Source: RGIG8497 sp045593265 (GTDB lineage: Bacteria; Bacillota; Clostridia; RGIG6154). From it: DNA of 24,937 bases. The first letter of the stretch is position 1. Every line of letters begins with the position of its first letter. The position numbers and the translations under genes were made by a program. The DNA lies in contig JAZNWH010000092.1 of assembly GCA_045593265.1 (NCBI GenBank), positions 1 to 24,937 on the forward strand. The letters run 5' to 3'. Below are positions 13,291 to 22,900 of this stretch, in pieces. Under the pieces are notes generated by a model that was not told the DNA's origin, did not search any database, and was given only the letters and a program-made list of their open reading frames with translations.

Positions 13291-15321
13291 ATGAGATACA
13301 ATAAAGCAATGCGTCTTTTCGTAATTGGCATAATCGTAGTGATTATGTTTTCTTTGTGTCTCGTAAGACTGATAAATCTTCAAATAATAAATGGTTCAAA
13401 TTTGCGTAAGGTTTCAGAAGACAAGCTGTATATGTCTATGTCTGTCAAAGCACCGAGAGGTAATATTTTAGACCGTTATGGTAATGTTCTTGCTACGAAT
13501 AAACAAGGTTACAGTATAAGAATACAGAAAACGGATATGTCCCGAGAAGAGCTTTCTGAGGTAATAAAAAACCTTATGAAGCTTCTTGCAAAGGAGAATA
13601 TTGTTATAAATGACCAGTTTCCTGTAAGTAAAGAAGAACCCTTTGGCTTTACATTCAAGGATGATGATGAAAAGACAGCAGTTGCAAAGCTTTATGAATG
13701 GGAAGAAGAGTACGGTATTGAAAAAACAAAGGATGTAAAGGAGGTTATTAATGCATTCTGCGACAAGTATGACATTGATTCAAAGTATGATTATAATATG
13801 AAGCGAAAAGTAGTCGGAATTATGTATGATATGAACCAAAGAGGTTTTAGTATCTATAATCCGTACATTCTTGCTGAGGATGTGTCTGCTCAGGTAATAG
13901 CTATTGTAAAAGAAAACAGCTCTGTTTTAGAAGGCGTAACCATTGTAGAGACACCTATAAGAGTATATCCAAATGGCACATTGGCAGCACATTTATTAGG
14001 AAATGTAGGCGTTATTTATCAGGATGAATATGAAAAACTGAAAAATAAGAATTACAGTATGGATGCAATCATAGGTAAGCAGGGAATAGAACTCGCTATG
14101 GAGGATTATTTGAAAGGCGAGGATGGAATACAGGGATTTAATCAGACTCTTGAAGTGTTGAGTGATGTTGTAACAACTGTTAATCCTGTTCAGGGGGATA
14201 ATGTTTTTCTTACGATAGATGCAGATCTGCAAAAAGTAATGGAAGATGAACTGTCAAGTGTGATAACAAATCTCAGTAAGTCTGTACCTGACTGTAATGC
14301 AGGAAGTGCAGTGTGTGTAGATGTAAATAACGGAGAAATACTTGCAATGTGTTCATATCCAACATACCCTCCCTCAGAATATAATAAAAAATATAATGAA
14401 CTTATTGCAGATGAAGGAAATCCTGTGTGGAATCGTGCTATTGGCGGAGCTTATGAACCAGGTTCTACGTTCAAAATGGTTACAGCAATAGCTGCAATAG
14501 AAGAAGGAATTATAGGCCCATATGATACGATTCTCGATAAGGGTGTTTACAAGTATTATAAGGATTATCAGCCTCAGTGTATGGAATGGAAATACGGTAA
14601 AACTCACGGATATGTAGACGTTGTTACAGCACTTCAGGAATCATGTAACTATTATTTCTTTGATGTGGGAAGAAGACTTGGTATTGATAAGCTGACAGAG
14701 TATGAGAAAAAATTCGGCTTTGGTCAGATAGCTGATATTGAGATAGGTGGAGAAGTCGCAGGTACTATAGCAAGTCCTGAAAACCGTAAAAAAAGAGGTA
14801 TGATATGGAATCCCGGAGATACTCTGCAGGCATCAATCGGACAATCAGATAATCTTATTACACCATTGCAACTTGCAAATTATGTTGCAACAATTGCAAA
14901 TGGGGGAACAAGATATCAGCCTCATCTTGTTAAAACTGTCAAAAAGCATCAAACAGGTGAAATAATCCTTGACAAAAAGAGTGAAATTGTTGAAAAAGTA
15001 GATATAAGTGAAAAAACATTAAGTGCAGTAAAAAAGGGTATGAATAAGGTTACTCAGGAAGGAACAGCAAGCAGTGTATTTAAGGATTTCTTTATTGATA
15101 TAGCAGGTAAAACCGGAACTGCAGAAGTTAATAAAGGCTCAAATACAGGTGTGTTTGTTGCATTTGCGCCCTACGATAACCCTAAAATAGCTATTGCTAT
15201 TGTTATAGAACATGGTACTGCAGGATATCTTGCAGCACCGGTTGCCAAGGCAGTGTTTGAAGAATATTTCAGCGGAGACGGAATAAGTGATTATTATTCA
15301 GTAAAACAGCTTAATAAATAA
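13291..15321 (+). CDS. mrdA: Penicillin-binding protein 2 (class B transpeptidase of the elongasome)
   Basis: A 676-residue class B PBP that cross-links new peptidoglycan during side-wall elongation. The N-terminal membrane segment (about 9-28) is followed by the pedestal motif APRGNILDRYGNVLATN and then the transpeptidase domain. Active-site motifs are Ser392-xx-Lys395 (STFK), Ser451-Cys-Asn453 and Lys607-Thr-Gly-Thr. An inserted segment of about 100 residues, rich in charged residues, follows the pedestal and is common in clostridial PBP2. Assignment to PBP2/MrdA rather than FtsI rests on its place right after mreC and mreD. AGGAGGT lies 7 nt before the ATG. No rodA neighbour is visible. 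A structured leader separates it from minD. Confidence 0.93.
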   Translation: MRYNKAMRLFVIGIIVVIMFSLCLVRLINLQIINGSNLRKVSEDKLYMSMSVKAPRGNILDRYGNVLATNKQGYSIRIQKTDMSREELSEVIKNLMKLLAKENIVINDQFPVSKEEPFGFTFKDDDEKTAVAKLYEWEEEYGIEKTKDVKEVINAFCDKYDIDSKYDYNMKRKVVGIMYDMNQRGFSIYNPYILAEDVSAQVIAIVKENSSVLEGVTIVETPIRVYPNGTLAAHLLGNVGVIYQDEYEKLKNKNYSMDAIIGKQGIELAMEDYLKGEDGIQGFNQTLEVLSDVVTTVNPVQGDNVFLTIDADLQKVMEDELSSVITNLSKSVPDCNAGSAVCVDVNNGEILAMCSYPTYPPSEYNKKYNELIADEGNPVWNRAIGGAYEPGSTFKMVTAIAAIEEGIIGPYDTILDKGVYKYYKDYQPQCMEWKYGKTHGYVDVVTALQESCNYYFFDVGRRLGIDKLTEYEKKFGFGQIADIEIGGEVAGTIASPENRKKRGMIWNPGDTLQASIGQSDNLITPLQLANYVATIANGGTRYQPHLVKTVKKHQTGEIILDKKSEIVEKVDISEKTLSAVKKGMNKVTQEGTASSVFKDFFIDIAGKTGTAEVNKGSNTGVFVAFAPYDNPKIAIAIVIEHGTAGYLAAPVAKAVFEEYFSGDGISDYYSVKQLNK

Positions 15322-15330
15322 ATACTTATA

Positions 15331-15518
15331 AGGAGTATAACGTGAAAGTTCCTTTTTCGTTATCGCCTTCGGGTAGATTTGATTGCCCGTGCGAAATTTT
15401 CTTCGCTTTTACTTATAAACGCATATGGGTGTAAAAGCTCTTATCATTTTTGACCATACGGATAAGAGAGTTTTAATTGCTATTTGTGCCGACGTGTGGC
15501 GGCAGAACGGAGATTTTT
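15331..15518 (+). ncRNA. Candidate structured leader RNA with pseudoknot, upstream of minD (copy 2)
   Basis: The 197-nt gap between mrdA and minD repeats the plan of the mreD leader. P1 is 15337-15342/15358-15363. P2 is 15385-15393/15420-15430, again with an AT bulge in the 3' strand. The pseudoknot is P3 15438-15445/15461-15468 (8 bp, perfect) interleaved with P4 15454-15460/15493-15499 (7 bp, one wobble). P4 ends 8 nt before the minD ribosome site CGGAG (15508-15512). P3 and P4 have no sequence in common with copy 1 yet pair in the same order, so the structure is conserved rather than the bases. A small UUCG hairpin (about 15362-15378) is extra. Confidence 0.55.
15342..15434 (+). CDS. Possible leader peptide in the minD leader (30 codons)
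   Basis: GTG-AAA begins 6 nt after AGGAG (15331-15335) and runs 30 codons to a TAA at 15432-15434, three bases before helix P3. The ribosome site is better than that of the matching frame in the mreD leader. Its peptide shows no domain and no similarity to the other. It could be a regulatory leader frame or a chance reading of the structured RNA. Confidence 0.25.
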   Translation: MKVPFSLSPSGRFDCPCEIFFAFTYKRIWV

Positions 15519-16283
15519 ATGGGAAAGATACTTGTTGTTGCTTCAGGTAAAGGTGGAGTAGGTAAAACTACAGTTACGGCAAATATCAGCATTGCACTTT
15601 CATCTATGGGAAAAAATGTGGTAGCAGTTGATACTGATTTAGGATTAAGAAACCTTGATTTGGCACTTGGTCTTGAAAATTCAGTAATTTACGATATTGT
15701 AGATGCTGCTCTGGAAAATTGTCGTATCCGTGAAGCAGTTATAAAGGATGCAAAATATAATAAGTTGGCATTTATGCCTGCTTCTCAGTTTAAAGATGAT
15801 ATAACTGTTGAATTTGAAAAATATAAAAAAGTTTTCTTTGAACTCAAAGAAAAATATGATTATGTAATAATAGATTGTCCTGCAGGAATAGGAGAAATGG
15901 TTAAACAGCTGATAAAGATTTCGGATATGGCAATCATTGTTGCAAATCCTGACCCTTATTCTTTGAGAGATGCAGATAAACTTGCATACATTATGGAACA
16001 ATCAGGTGTAGGAGATATAAGACTTGTTATCAACAGAATGAGAAAAAATATGATTTATAAGGGTATAATGCCTGATATACGTTCCATTATGGAAACTCTT
16101 GCAATAAGGCTTTTGGGCGTTGTTTATGAAGATGAGAAGTTTGTAGAATGTTCCATAACAGGTATTCCTCTTGTTATGGATAAGAAAAACAAACAGCAAA
16201 AATGTTTTCTCGATATTGCTAAAAGAATAATGGGGTTAAATATACCTATTACCGAAATAAAGAAAAAACGTTTTTTCAGATAG
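15519..16283 (+). CDS. minD: Septum site-determining ATPase MinD
   Basis: A 254-residue ParA/MinD-family ATPase that binds the membrane as an ATP dimer and positions the division inhibitor MinC. The deviant Walker A KGGVGKTT (residues 11-18), the switch region VDTDLGLRNLD, YVIIDCPAGIG and NPDPYSLRDADK are all MinD-type. The C-terminus ITEIKKKRFFR is a short basic, aromatic tail fitting the membrane-targeting helix. The ATG at 15519 has CGGAG 6 nt upstream; a longer frame from 15477 runs through the leader structure and is rejected. Neither minC nor minE lies in the window, so its partner is unknown here. FlhG-type relatives are less likely given the mre context. Confidence 0.92.
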   Translation: MGKILVVASGKGGVGKTTVTANISIALSSMGKNVVAVDTDLGLRNLDLALGLENSVIYDIVDAALENCRIREAVIKDAKYNKLAFMPASQFKDDITVEFEKYKKVFFELKEKYDYVIIDCPAGIGEMVKQLIKISDMAIIVANPDPYSLRDADKLAYIMEQSGVGDIRLVINRMRKNMIYKGIMPDIRSIMETLAIRLLGVVYEDEKFVECSITGIPLVMDKKNKQQKCFLDIAKRIMGLNIPITEIKKKRFFR

Positions 16284-16329
16284 AATAATACATAAATTCC
16301 TTTCGTATAATTAAGCGGAGGGAATAGTT

Positions 16330-16617
16330 ATGTCTGAAAGAAAAATAACCAGTAAACGTAATACTAAAACTGAAAATAATATTTTCTTTAAAAAAACACT
16401 TATCCAAAGTGCTGTTTCAGTTGTGATTTTGGTTATAATGATTTTGAGTATTAGATTAGGTGGTAAAAATTCTTATTTTAATACTCAGGTAAGAAAATAC
16501 CTTAACGAAAGTACCGATATAAAGACAACAACCCGTAATGTATATACTAAAGCACGTGAAGTAATCAATGATGAAATAATTCCTGTTTTCAATAATATTA
16601 GTATAAACAATGATTGA
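16330..16617 (+). CDS. Small single-pass membrane protein next to an M50 protease (SpoIVFA-like position)
   Basis: A 95-residue protein I cannot place by sequence. A basic N-terminus (SERKITSKRNTKTENN) precedes one membrane segment (about 28-44), followed by a polar outside part of about 50 residues. It has a strong GGAGGG ribosome site and overlaps the M50 protease by 8 nt. In sporulating Firmicutes this place between minD and SpoIVFB is held by SpoIVFA, which carries one membrane segment and an M23-like domain. This one would be a SpoIVFA without that domain, or an unrelated protein. The link is positional only. Confidence 0.6.
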   Translation: MSERKITSKRNTKTENNIFFKKTLIQSAVSVVILVIMILSIRLGGKNSYFNTQVRKYLNESTDIKTTTRNVYTKAREVINDEIIPVFNNISINND

Positions 16618-17443
16618 TGTTTCGCCTGCGTTTGTAGTTACGTTGTTTGTTTATATGGTTACAGGTAATTTTAAAGTTGCTTTAGTTGCTTATCTTTCAG
16701 CTTTTATTCACGAAATATCTCATGTATTAACAGCACGGATATTTGGTTGCTATGTGAAAAAAATATCTTTTCTGGCTTGTGGTTTTAACGCACAGTTTAA
16801 AAATTTAAATAAAGTATCCTGTGAAAAAGAGTTAATAATTGCAATTTCAGGACCTTTGACAAATCTGTTACTATCATTACTGTCCTTATATTTACCAATA
16901 GATTATAATTTAAAAATTATAATTTCAAAAATCAATATTTATATGCTTGCTATCAATCTTCTTCCTGTTTATCCATTGGATGGAGGGAGAGTAGTTTATG
17001 CATTTATTAAGAATGAAATAACGCAAGTAAAGGCTGATAAATTAATCAATATGATATCAGTTTGTGTGTCATTACTTGTTCTTATATCTGGTATAATATG
17101 TGTTTTTTTATGGCAGAAGAATATAAGTCTGCTTATAGTTTCTCTTTATATTATTTCAAATTTGTCTTTTGAAAAACATCAGGTAAAATGCGATGATGAT
17201 ATAAAAACTATAAAGAAAATGAAAATTTTTTGTTGCCATAAAGACTGTGGTTTTGGTGATATAATATTAAAAACGGGAATTAACAGAAATATTTTTGTTT
17301 TTGTTGTTGACAAAAATGAATATATCTGCGGATATATTACAGGCGTTGATTTAAAAAACGCTGCATTTGAAAACAGATATGGCGAAAATATTACGCCATA
17401 TATAAAAGAAATTACTAACGGAGGAATTTTTAATGGGAATTGA
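16610..17443 (+). CDS. M50 family site-2 protease (SpoIVFB-like)
   Basis: A 277-residue intramembrane zinc metalloprotease. The zinc motif HEISH is at residues 34-38 and the third ligand region NLLPVYPLDGGR carries Asp124, both within hydrophobic segments. About six membrane segments come first, then a cytosolic CBS-like tail (about residues 200-260). The layout and place after minD match SpoIVFB, which processes pro-sigma-K in the mother cell. Without spore genes in the window a general site-2 protease role remains possible. There is no clear ribosome site; the ATG overlaps the preceding stop by 8 nt, so it is likely translated by coupling. Its end overlaps the radical SAM gene by 11 nt. Confidence 0.88.
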   Translation: MIDVSPAFVVTLFVYMVTGNFKVALVAYLSAFIHEISHVLTARIFGCYVKKISFLACGFNAQFKNLNKVSCEKELIIAISGPLTNLLLSLLSLYLPIDYNLKIIISKINIYMLAINLLPVYPLDGGRVVYAFIKNEITQVKADKLINMISVCVSLLVLISGIICVFLWQKNISLLIVSLYIISNLSFEKHQVKCDDDIKTIKKMKIFCCHKDCGFGDIILKTGINRNIFVFVVDKNEYICGYITGVDLKNAAFENRYGENITPYIKEITNGGIFNGN

Positions 17444-19268
17444 GATGCTGGATAAGGCTTTGAATGAAGTTCAGAAGCCTGCCCGTTATATAGGGGGAGA
17501 AATTAACAGCGTTGTAAAAGATTTTGATAATACACCATGTCGTGTTGCTTTTTGCTTTCCTGATGTTTACGATATAGGTATGTCGCATCTGGGTATGAAA
17601 ATTCTTTATCATATGTTAAATGACGAAGAAGATTGTCTTTGTGAAAGAGTTTTTGCTCCCTGGTCGGATATGGAAGAAAAAATGAGAGAGTATAATATAC
17701 CACTATATTCTCTTGAAACGAAAACACCTGTTAAGGATTTTGATTTAATTGGTTTCACACTTCAGTATGAAATGTCATACACCAATATTTTAAATATGCT
17801 CGAGCTTGCCGGTGTTCCGCTTCTTGCAAGGGACAGATACGATAAAACATTTGTTTGTTTTGGTGGCCCCTGTGCATATAATTGCGAACCTTTGGCTGAT
17901 TTTGCCGATTTTGTAATGCTCGGGGCAGGAGAAGAGGTATTTATTGAAGTAAAAGATAAATACATACAGTGGAAAAACTCAGGCAGAACAAGAAAGGAAT
18001 TTTTAGAAGAAATTGCCCTGATTGACGGGATTTATGTTCCATCCTTTTATGATGTTGTTTACAACGACGATAATACTGTAAAAGAGATAAAGGTCAATAA
18101 CAAAAATGCAGCCGAAAGACCTATAAAAAGAATTATAAAAGATATGGATAAGGTGTATTTTCCTGACCGTCTTGTAATTCCTTTTTCTGAAATAGTACAC
18201 GACAGAATTCCCCTGGAAATATTCCGTGGTTGCACAAGAGGATGCAGATTTTGTCAGGCAGGATTTATTTACAGACCTGTAAGAGAGAAAAGTGTCGAAA
18301 AATTAAAGCAGCAGGCGATAAAGCTTATTGATAATACAGGCTATGAAGAAATTTCTTTAACATCACTCAGTTCAAGTGATTATTCTGAGTTTAATAAGCT
18401 TGCAGATGAACTTCTGGAAATTACTGAGCCGAAAATGGTAAATCTTGCTCTTCCATCTCTGAGAGTAGATAATTTCTCTGTTGATTTAATGAAACGCATA
18501 CAGAAAGTACGCAAAAGTGGTCTTACATTCGCACCTGAAGCAGGCACACAAAGACTTCGTGATATAATTAATAAAAATGTTACAGAAGAACAGCTTCTTA
18601 ACACTGTAGGAATAGCTTTTTCCAATGGCTGGAGCACAATAAAACTTTATTATATGATAGGGCTTCCTCTTGAAACAATGGACGATGTAAGAGGAATTGC
18701 TGATATGGCGTCAAAAGTAGTAGATGTTTACAACAAATGTGAACATAAAGGTAAGAACAAAGGTCTTAAAGTTACAGTAAGTACGTCAACTTTTGTTCCG
18801 AAGCCTTTTACACCTTTTCAGTGGGATGCTCAGGATTTTGAAGAAACAGTAGTTGAAAAACAGAATGAGCTTAAGCAGACAATTAAAAGAAAGCAAATTG
18901 TATATAACTGGCATGAAAGTAAAGTAAGTTTTCTGGAAGCTGTTTTTGCACGCGGAGACAGACGTCTCTGTAATGTACTTTTAAAAGCACATGAAAAAGG
19001 CTGTCGTTTTGACAGTTGGGATGAATTTTTTGATTACGATGTATGGATGCAGGTTTTTGATGAATGTAATATAGATCCACATTTTTATGCAACAAGAAAA
19101 AGAGAATTTGATGAAATACTTCCATGGTCGCATATCAATGTAGGTATAAGCGAAAAATATCTTATGAGTGAAAGACTTAAGGCAGAAAAAGGAATAACGA
19201 CTCCTGATTGTCGTGAAGGCTGTACAGGTTGTGGTGCTACTGTTTTAGGAGGTGGAAACTGTGTATAA
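17433..19268 (+). CDS. TIGR03960 family B12-binding-type radical SAM protein
   Basis: A 611-residue radical SAM enzyme. The N-terminus (VQKPARYIGGE) and the following B12-binding-like region are typical of TIGR03960. The 4Fe-4S cluster motif CTRGCRFC gives Cys267, Cys271 and Cys274 (CxxxCxxC), within a core including GLTFAPEAGTQRLRDIINK. A Cys-rich C-terminal tail (DCREGCTGCGATVLGGG) may bind another cluster. GGAGGAA lies just upstream of the ATG at 17433. The next gene is the TIGR03936 partner, the arrangement seen across Clostridia, often before rng, rplU and obg; those are not found here. The reaction is not established, and RNA or ribosome modification is only a guess from that context. 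Confidence 0.9.
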   Translation: MGIEMLDKALNEVQKPARYIGGEINSVVKDFDNTPCRVAFCFPDVYDIGMSHLGMKILYHMLNDEEDCLCERVFAPWSDMEEKMREYNIPLYSLETKTPVKDFDLIGFTLQYEMSYTNILNMLELAGVPLLARDRYDKTFVCFGGPCAYNCEPLADFADFVMLGAGEEVFIEVKDKYIQWKNSGRTRKEFLEEIALIDGIYVPSFYDVVYNDDNTVKEIKVNNKNAAERPIKRIIKDMDKVYFPDRLVIPFSEIVHDRIPLEIFRGCTRGCRFCQAGFIYRPVREKSVEKLKQQAIKLIDNTGYEEISLTSLSSSDYSEFNKLADELLEITEPKMVNLALPSLRVDNFSVDLMKRIQKVRKSGLTFAPEAGTQRLRDIINKNVTEEQLLNTVGIAFSNGWSTIKLYYMIGLPLETMDDVRGIADMASKVVDVYNKCEHKGKNKGLKVTVSTSTFVPKPFTPFQWDAQDFEETVVEKQNELKQTIKRKQIVYNWHESKVSFLEAVFARGDRRLCNVLLKAHEKGCRFDSWDEFFDYDVWMQVFDECNIDPHFYATRKREFDEILPWSHINVGISEKYLMSERLKAEKGITTPDCREGCTGCGATVLGGGNCV

Positions 19269-19929
19269 ATTAAGACTTAGTTTTTCTAAAACAGGCTACG
19301 CGAAGTTTGTCTCACATCTTGACCTGATGAGAATGTTTCAGCGTGTTTTCAGGATGGCAGGAATAAAAATGGCATTTTCCCAGGGATTTAATCCGCATCC
19401 GATTATGTCTATAGGAAATCCTGTTCCTACAGGGGTAGAAGGCATGGAGGAATATATGGATTTTTCCCTTGAGGAAAACAATATGTCTCCGTATGAGGTT
19501 AAAAACCGTCTCAATGCTGTTTTACCCCGTGATTTTAAGGTGCTTAATGTGTGGGAACCTATAGAATCAATGAATCTTATTACAAAAGCTCATTATAACG
19601 TTAAAATAAAGGTTAATAAAGAGCTTCCTGATTTTGAAGAGTATATTAACGCACTTAAGGTTAAAGATGATATTGTAGTTGCTAAAAAAACCAAACGTTC
19701 AATCTCAAATGTAGATATCAAACCATGGATTTATAAGCTTGATTTAATAAATGCAGATGGCTTCAATTTTGAGTTTGATATGGTTTTATCAGTAGGCGGA
19801 AACTTTAACCTGAAGGTAAATTCAGTCTTTGATGCATTTGTAAAATATGTTCCTAATTTTGATATTTCTGAATATACCATAACAAGACTCGCACTTTTTA
19901 AAGATAATATGACAAAAATTGATAGTTAA
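19261..19929 (+). CDS. TIGR03936 family radical SAM-linked protein (DUF2344)
   Basis: A 222-residue protein of the DUF2344 family, encoded next to TIGR03960 radical SAM genes and sometimes fused to them. The N-terminus YKLRLSFSKTGYAKFVSHLDLMRMFQR and FSQGFNPHPIMSIGNPVPTGVEG are highly typical. The GTG at 19261 is chosen because AGGAGGT (19247-19253) lies 8 nt before it; a GTG at 19252 overlaps that site. It overlaps the radical SAM gene by 8 nt. Function unknown; it probably acts with its neighbour. The final gene of the mre-min operon before a 66-nt gap. Confidence 0.9.
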   Translation: MYKLRLSFSKTGYAKFVSHLDLMRMFQRVFRMAGIKMAFSQGFNPHPIMSIGNPVPTGVEGMEEYMDFSLEENNMSPYEVKNRLNAVLPRDFKVLNVWEPIESMNLITKAHYNVKIKVNKELPDFEEYINALKVKDDIVVAKKTKRSISNVDIKPWIYKLDLINADGFNFEFDMVLSVGGNFNLKVNSVFDAFVKYVPNFDISEYTITRLALFKDNMTKIDS

Positions 19930-19932
19930 ACC

Positions 19933-19966
19933 TTTACAAAAATAAAAATTTATTGTAAAATATAAT
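19933..19966 (+). promoter_or_regulatory. Possible promoter and inverted repeat before ileS
   Basis: A perfect TATAAT (19961-19966) stands 29 nt before the ileS start, but the only -35-like box, TTTACA (19933-19938), is 22 nt away, too far for a standard promoter. TTTACAA (19933-19939) and TTGTAAA (19953-19959) form an inverted repeat there, which may be a weak terminator or a protein site. The gap is only 66 nt, so no T-box leader fits. Confidence 0.35.
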
Positions 19967-19995
19967 GAAAGACTTATACGGGAGGGAAAAATCAA

Positions 19996-22900
19996 ATGTA
20001 CAGAAAAGTTCCTACAGATCTTAATTTCAAAGAGAGAGAACTTGAAGTAATCGATTTTTGGAATCAAAATAGAGTTTTTGAAAACAGTACAAGAAAAGAA
20101 GGACCTGTTTTTACATTTTTTGACGGACCGCCAACCGCAAATGGCAAACCACATATCGGTCATATCCTGACAAGAGTTATGAAGGATATTATTCCAAGAT
20201 ATAAAACAATGAAAGGCTATAAGGTTTTAAGAAAAGCCGGATGGGATACTCACGGACTTCCTGTTGAACTTGAAGTTGAAAAGCTTTTAGGTATCGACGG
20301 AAAGCCGCAAATTGAAAAATACGGTGTAGAGCCTTTTGTTGAAAAATGTAAGGAAAGTGTCTGGAAATATGAAAGTCTCTGGAAAGATATGAGCCAGAGA
20401 GTTGGTTTCTGGGCAGATATGGAAAACCCCTATGTTACATATCATAACGATTATATTGAATCGGTGTGGTGGGCGTTAAAGCAAATCTGGGATAAGGATT
20501 TACTTTATAAGGGTTATAAAATTGTACCTTACTGTCCAAGATGCGGAACTGCACTTTCAAGCCACGAAGTTGCACAGGGTTATAAGGATGTTGAGGACAC
20601 GTCTGCTATTGTAAACTTTAAGGTAAAAGATAAGGACGAGTATATTTTAGCATGGACAACCACACCATGGACTCTTCCTTCAAATGTTGCACTTGCAGTT
20701 AATCCTGATGTAACTTATGTAAGAGTAAAGTTTGATTCAAAAACATATATAATGGCACAGGACCTTGTGTCAACTGTTCTTGATGAATCAGCAGAAATTA
20801 TTGATTCTATGAAGGGCACAGATATGGTAGGAATTGAATATGAACCATTATTCGATTACGCAAAGCCTGACAAGAAATGCTGGTTTGTTATTGCTGACGG
20901 TTATGTAACAACTACAGATGGTACAGGTGTTGTTCATATCGCTCCTGCATTCGGTGAAGATGACGCAAGAGTAGGTCGTGATAACAATCTTCCTTTTGTT
21001 CAGATGGTTAATACAGAAGGTAAATTTGTAGAGGGAACAGGAGAACTTGAAGGACTCTTTATCAAGGACGCAGACCCTGTTGTTTTAGAAGACTTAAAGA
21101 ACAGAGGACTTTTATTCAGACCTCTTAAATTTACTCACTCGTATCCGTTCTGCTGGCGTTGTGATACCCCACTTATTTACTATGCCCGTGAATCATGGTT
21201 CATAAGTATGACAAAAGTAAGAGAGGAATTACTTAAAAATAACGCAACAGTAAACTGGATGCCTGACAATATTAAGGACGGAAGATTTGGTAACTTCCTT
21301 GATAATGTTATTGACTGGGGTCTTTCAAGAGAAAGATACTGGGGAACACCACTTCCTATCTGGGAATGCTCCTGCGGACACAGACACGCAATAGGAAGTA
21401 TTGAAGAATTAAAGTCAATGAGCGACAACTGTCCTGACGATATTGAGCTTCATAAGCCTTATATTGATGCAGTTAATATTAAGTGTGAAAAGTGCGGCAA
21501 GGCTATGACAAGAGTACCTGAAGTTATAGACTGTTGGTTTGATTCAGGTTCAATGCCTTTTGCTCAGTGGCACTATCCTTTTGAAAACAAGGATATCTTT
21601 GATGAAAATTTCCCTGCTGACTTTATCAGTGAAGCAATTGACCAGACAAGAGGTTGGTTCTATACTCTTATGGCAATTTCAACACTTATTTTTGGTAAAT
21701 CACCATATAAGAATGTTATTGTTCTTGGTCATGTTCAGGATAAAGACGGACAGAAAATGAGTAAGCATAAAGGTAATGTTGTAGACCCATGGGATGTACT
21801 TAACAATCAGGGTGCAGATGCAGTAAGATGGTACTTCTATTCAACAAGTGCACCTTGGATTCCTAACCGTTTCCATGCTGATGCTGTAAACGAATGTCAG
21901 CGTAAATTTATGGGTACATTGTGGAATACCTATGCATTCTACATTCTTTATGCCGATATTGATAATTTTGACCCTACACAGTATACTCTTGAATATGATA
22001 AGCTTGCAGTAATGGATAAATGGATTCTTGCTAAACTTAACAAGCTTATAAAGAGTGTTGACGAGGATCTTGAAAATTACAGAATTACTGAATCTTCAAG
22101 AAATATCCAGGATTTTGCCGATGAACTTTCAAACTGGTATGTACGTCGCTGCCGTGAACGTTTCTGGCAGAAAGATATGCCACAGGATAAGATTAATGCA
22201 TATATGACACTTTATACTGTTTTATATGAATTTTCAAAGCTGTGCGCACCTTATGTACCATTTATGACAGAAGAAATTTATCAGAACCTTGTTCGTACAA
22301 ACGATAAAACAGCTCTTGAAAGCATACATTACTGCGACTATCCGTCAGTAAAGGCTGAATGGGAAGATGAGAAATTAGTTGCTGATATGGAAGTAATTCT
22401 CGATATTGTTGTAGCAGGAAGAGCTGCAAGAAATACAGCAAACGTTAAGAACAGACAGCCACTTTGTAAAATTTATGCAAAGGCTGACCACGAAATCGAT
22501 AAAGCTTACTATGATATTGTACTTGAAGAATTAAACGTTAAAGAACTTGAGTTTACAGATGATGTGTCAGGTTTTGTAGGATATAAATTCAAGCCACAGC
22601 TCAGAACACTTGGACCTAAATATGGTAAGCTTTTAGGTAAAATCGGAGCATATCTTTCAGGCTGTGATACAACTGCTGCAATGGCAGACCTTGATACAAA
22701 GGGTGTATATGAATTTGAGATTGATGGTGAAAAAGTAAGTCTTACAAAAGATGACCTTCTTATTGAAACAACTCAGAAGGAAGGCCTTGTTTCACAGACA
22801 GAAAAAACTGTTACTGTTGTTCTTGATATAAATCTTACAGATGAACTTATTAATGAAGGTTTCGTAAGAGAAATTATAAGCAAGGTTCAGACTATGAGAA

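Noticed and set aside
15477..15518. N-terminal extension of MinD
   Set aside because: It runs through the leader structure; the ATG at 15519 has a good ribosome site and gives the family start KILVVASGKGG.
18866..18880. Further copy of the repeat tip (CTTAAGCAG) in the radical SAM gene
   Set aside because: Only nine bases match and the coding sequence is normal there; chance.
19930..19995. T-box leader of ileS
   Set aside because: Only 66 nt, with no specifier loop, T-box sequence or terminator/antiterminator pair.
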